A stretch of 7,909 bases of DNA from positions 12,551 to 20,459 of the forward strand of contig JAJQFX010000102.1 in assembly GCA_021200895.1 (NCBI GenBank), written 5' to 3'. The position numbers were made by a program, and so were the translations under genes. Positions 5,454 to 7,909 of the stretch are shown in pieces (the stretch's first letter is position 1; every line of letters begins with the position of its first letter). The DNA is from Clostridiales bacterium (lineage in GTDB: Bacteria > Bacillota > Clostridia > Oscillospirales > Oscillospiraceae). The notes under the pieces are model-generated. The model worked only from the letters and a program-made list of their open reading frames with translations. It made no database searches and was not told the origin of the DNA.

Positions 5454-6389
5454 ATGTGGAGATACATTTTAAGACGACTGGTTATGATGATTTTCGTGGT
5501 GCTTGGCGTGGCCATCGTGATTTTCTCGATCATGTACTTTATCCCTGGCAACCCGGCGCAAATCATCCTGGGCAGCAACGCCTCTGAGGAGTCGATTCAG
5601 GAGCTGTATGTCAGCATGGGCCTGGATCAGCCCTATCTGACCCAGCTGGGCACCTTCCTGTCCGATACCTTCCTGCACTTTGACCTGGGCACCTCCTATC
5701 AGTCCAAAATCGCTGTGGCTACGGAAATCGCCGAGCGGTTCCCCCGGACGCTGATTATCGCCGCCTGCTCCCTCATCGTTACCACTGCGGCGGGCATCCC
5801 TCTGGGTATTGTGGCCGCCACCCATCAGGGCAAGTGGCAGGACAATGTGGCTACGCTGATTTCCATGGTGGGCCTGTCCCTCCCCGGCTTCTGGCTGGCG
5901 CTGATGCTGGTCAACTGGCTGTCTGTGGGGCTGGGCATCCTGCCCGCCTACGGCGTAGGCACCTGGAAGCACTATGTGATTCCCATCATCTCCAACTCCG
6001 TCATCGGCATTGCCAACATTGGCCGCCAGTGCCGGGTGGACGTGCTGGAGGTCATCCATTCGGACTATGTCACCACCGCCCGGGCCAAGGGCGTCAGCAA
6101 TCACAACGTCACCTTCAAGCACGTCATGCCCAACGCCCTGATTCCGCTGATTACCTCCCTCGGCTCCGTCTTTGCCTCCTCTCTGGGCGGCACGGTGGTC
6201 ATTGAGTCCATCTTCGTGATTCCCGGCATCGGCCTTTATATGTCCAACGGCATCCTGAACCTGGACTATCCCGCCGTGCGGGGCGGCGTTGTGGTCATCG
6301 CCATTGCCTTCAGCTTTGTCATGCTGCTGGTGGATTTGATTTACGCATACGTTGACCCCCGCATCAAGGCTCAGTACGAAGGAAAGTAA
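5454..6389 (+). CDS. ABC importer permease, DppB/OppB type
   Basis: This 311-residue inner-membrane permease forms half of the translocation channel. It begins MWRYILRRLV and has a first helix at about 9-30 ending in FIPGNPAQ, typical of the DppB subfamily. An extracytoplasmic region follows (31-97), then five further helices (about 98-121, 131-155, 172-190, 234-256, 277-299). The ATPase-docking EAA loop is DYVTTARAKGVSNH (204-217) continuing to HVMPNALIP (223-231), with the conserved Gly213 and Pro226. The C-terminus YVDPRIKAQ (299-307) matches the usual family ending. Length is standard. The ribosome site is poor (GGGTGA, 5438-5443, ten bases upstream), unlike the strong sites of the other genes, which suggests weaker translation than the binding protein. 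It belongs to the importer operon; the second permease starts 14 bases later. Confidence 0.93.
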   Translation: MWRYILRRLVMMIFVVLGVAIVIFSIMYFIPGNPAQIILGSNASEESIQELYVSMGLDQPYLTQLGTFLSDTFLHFDLGTSYQSKIAVATEIAERFPRTLIIAACSLIVTTAAGIPLGIVAATHQGKWQDNVATLISMVGLSLPGFWLALMLVNWLSVGLGILPAYGVGTWKHYVIPIISNSVIGIANIGRQCRVDVLEVIHSDYVTTARAKGVSNHNVTFKHVMPNALIPLITSLGSVFASSLGGTVVIESIFVIPGIGLYMSNGILNLDYPAVRGGVVVIAIAFSFVMLLVDLIYAYVDPRIKAQYEGK

Positions 6390-6403
6390 AGGGGGAGAGA
6401 ACA

Positions 6404-7288
6404 ATGACAAAAACTGCAACAACGACAGCTGCGGCCCCCAAGGCCAAGCGGAACAGCCAGACCAAGGAAGTGCTGAAGCGCTTCTCCAAAAGCCCGCTGG
6501 CTATGGTGGGAACGGTGATTTTCGTCATCTTTGTGGTGCTGGCGATTTTGGCACCCTATATCTGCAAGTATGCCTATGATGAGATGACGGTGGATATTCT
6601 GTCAGGGTGTTCCCTGGACCATTTCTTCGGCACGGACAAATTTGGGCGTGACCTGTTCAGCCGCATCCTCTACGGCGGACGGTACTCCATCTTCATGGGC
6701 GTGGTGGCCACCCTCCTGGGTACGGCCATCGGCATGGTGCTGGGCGCCATCGCAGGCTTCTTCGGCCAGGTGGCGGATAACGTGGTCATGCGTATCTGCG
6801 ACATCTTCCAGGCCATCCCCGGTATCCTGCTGTCCATGGTGATTTCCACCGTGCTGGGCGCAGGCGTGGTCAACACCATCATCGCCCTGTCCATCGGCGG
6901 CATCGCGGGCAACGCCCGTATGATGCGCAGCCTGATCCTCCAGGTGCGCAACAGCGATTACATCGAGGCAGCCGGTTCCATCAACTGCTCCAGCGCCCGT
7001 ATTATCTTCCGTCACATCCTGCCCAACACCTTCGGCCCCATCCTGGTGGGCTGCACCATGGGCATTGGCGGCACCATCATGCAGGCGGCCAGCCTGAGCT
7101 TCCTGGGCCTGGGCATCAAGGCCCCCATTCCTGAGTGGGGCGCGCTGCTGAACGAGGGCAAGGACTACTTCACCATGTATCCCCATCTGCTGATTTTCCC
7201 CGGCCTGGCCATCGGCCTGCTGAGCCTGGCCACCTGCCTGATGGGCGACGGCCTGCGGGATGCAATGGACCCCAGACTGAAGAAGTGA
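6404..7288 (+). CDS. ABC importer permease, DppC/OppC type
   Basis: This 294-residue second permease pairs with the DppB-type protein to form the channel. It has the DppC layout: a basic Ala/Thr/Lys-rich cytosolic N-terminus (1-30), a first helix at about 33-54, and the signature HFFGTDKFGRDLFSR (73-87) found in nearly all DppC/OppC proteins. Helices follow at about 94-120, 132-152, 156-170, 213-235 and 262-282. The EAA loop reads DYIEAAGSINCSS (185-197) and RHILPN (203-208); the position usually held by Gly is Asn194. SLSFLGLGIKAPIPEWG (230-246) and the terminal GDGLRDAMDPRLKK (281-294) are also family-typical. The start is supported by GGGGGAG (6391-6397), and it follows its partner by 14 bases. 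It acts with the ATPase starting at 7303. Confidence 0.94.
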   Translation: MTKTATTTAAAPKAKRNSQTKEVLKRFSKSPLAMVGTVIFVIFVVLAILAPYICKYAYDEMTVDILSGCSLDHFFGTDKFGRDLFSRILYGGRYSIFMGVVATLLGTAIGMVLGAIAGFFGQVADNVVMRICDIFQAIPGILLSMVISTVLGAGVVNTIIALSIGGIAGNARMMRSLILQVRNSDYIEAAGSINCSSARIIFRHILPNTFGPILVGCTMGIGGTIMQAASLSFLGLGIKAPIPEWGALLNEGKDYFTMYPHLLIFPGLAIGLLSLATCLMGDGLRDAMDPRLKK

Positions 7289-7302
7289 CCGAGGTGTGAG
7301 AA

Positions 7303-7909
7303 ATGGAAAATAAGGTTGAACGAAAAAATCAGGAGCGCTTCCTGGAGGTCAAAGACCTGACCGTATACTACACCGTGTCCAAGGTGGACACCAAGGCGGT
7401 CAACGGCGTTTCCTTCACCCTGGGGAGAGGCCAGACCTTGGGGCTGGTGGGCGAGACCGGCGCTGGTAAGACCACCATCGCCAAGGCCATCCTGAGCATC
7501 CTGCCCACCCCGCCTGCCCGGCTCATCAGCGGCGAAATCAACTTTGACGGACAGACGCTGACAGAGCTGCCCGAGGCCGAAACGCTGAAGATCCGGGGCG
7601 ACAAAATCGCCATGATCTTCCAGGACCCCATGACCGCGCTGAACCCCGTCATCACCGTGGGCGACCAGATCTCCGAGGTCATCAGCCTGCATAACAGCGT
7701 CTCCAAGGCGGAGGCGAAGAAGCAGGCCGGAGAGATGCTGGAGATGGTGGGCATCCCCGCCTCCCGGTACGGGGAGTATCCCCACCAGTTCTCCGGCGGC
7801 ATGAAGCAGCGTGTGGTCATCGCCATGGCTCTGGCCTGCGACCCCGACCTGCTGCTGGCGGACGAGCCCACCACCGCCCTGGACGTGACCATTCAGGCCC
7901 AGGTGCTGG
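7303..7909 (+). CDS. ABC importer ATPase, DppD/OppD type (3' end outside window)
   Basis: The first 202 residues of a cytosolic ATPase that powers the importer; family length is about 320-340, so roughly a third is missing at the window edge. Visible motifs in order are Walker A GETGAGKTT (50-58), Q-loop FQDPMTALNP (106-115, Gln107), ABC signature FSGGMKQR (163-170), Walker B LLLADEPTTALD (183-194; Asp187, Glu188) and the start of the conserved VTIQAQVL segment (195-202). FQDPMTALNP is characteristic of the DppD/OppD/DppF/OppF group. Walker A has Thr/Ala/Thr where many relatives read GESGSGKS, a conservative change. The H-loop His and the C-terminal OppD/DppD domain lie outside. The ATG follows AGGTG (7292-7296) and begins 14 bases after the second permease. 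A second ATPase (DppF type) is expected next but cannot be seen. Confidence 0.95.
   Translation, partial: MENKVERKNQERFLEVKDLTVYYTVSKVDTKAVNGVSFTLGRGQTLGLVGETGAGKTTIAKAILSILPTPPARLISGEINFDGQTLTELPEAETLKIRGDKIAMIFQDPMTALNPVITVGDQISEVISLHNSVSKAEAKKQAGEMLEMVGIPASRYGEYPHQFSGGMKQRVVIAMALACDPDLLLADEPTTALDVTIQAQVL

Overview
The window looks like a chromosomal segment from a GC-rich, gut-type Clostridia (an Oscillospiraceae-like Firmicute). The evidence is strong AGGAGG-type ribosome sites, a lipoprotein substrate-binding protein with a Gly/Ser-rich linker, Gram-positive style AT-rich promoter islands between GC-rich genes, and codons strongly favouring G/C in third position. The taxonomic call is inference. 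All genes read on the + strand. There is no sign of a mobile element, CRISPR array, tRNA or rRNA.

Layout. Bases 1-252 hold no gene. They contain a perfect 19-bp inverted repeat, a promoter (TTGACA-17-TAGCGT), a palindromic operator and a leader hairpin. Three genes follow as a likely operon: a Gfo/Idh/MocA-family NAD(P)-dependent oxidoreductase (253-1260), a MATE-family multidrug/metabolite exporter (1298-2695) and an unrecognised four-helix membrane protein (2709-3290). Bases 3291-3589 hold a hairpin, a second strong promoter (TTGATT-17-TATACT), a second copy of the operator and another leader hairpin. This leads into a family-5 ABC importer: lipoprotein binding protein (3590-5260), a 193-base gap containing a long imperfect stem-loop, two DppB/DppC-type permeases (5454-6389, 6404-7288) and a DppD/OppD-type ATPase (7303 to the window edge, incomplete).

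How it fits together. The individual genes are ordinary; the notable feature is the control region. Both transcription units carry the same 15-base palindromic core (TAAATCGTGATTTAA) just downstream of the predicted -10 box. In each case it is followed, after exactly 24 bases, by a stem-loop whose base is GTTCC/GGAAC. This suggests that one dimeric repressor, not encoded here, controls both the oxidoreductase/exporter operon and the importer. It makes them a candidate import-metabolise-export regulon. The imported ligand cannot be named from sequence. Family-5 binding proteins carry peptides but also oligosaccharides, opines and nickel, and co-regulation with a sugar-type oxidoreductase makes a non-peptide ligand worth considering. 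I did not find a clearly new type of biological system; the shared regulatory module is the best candidate for something undescribed.
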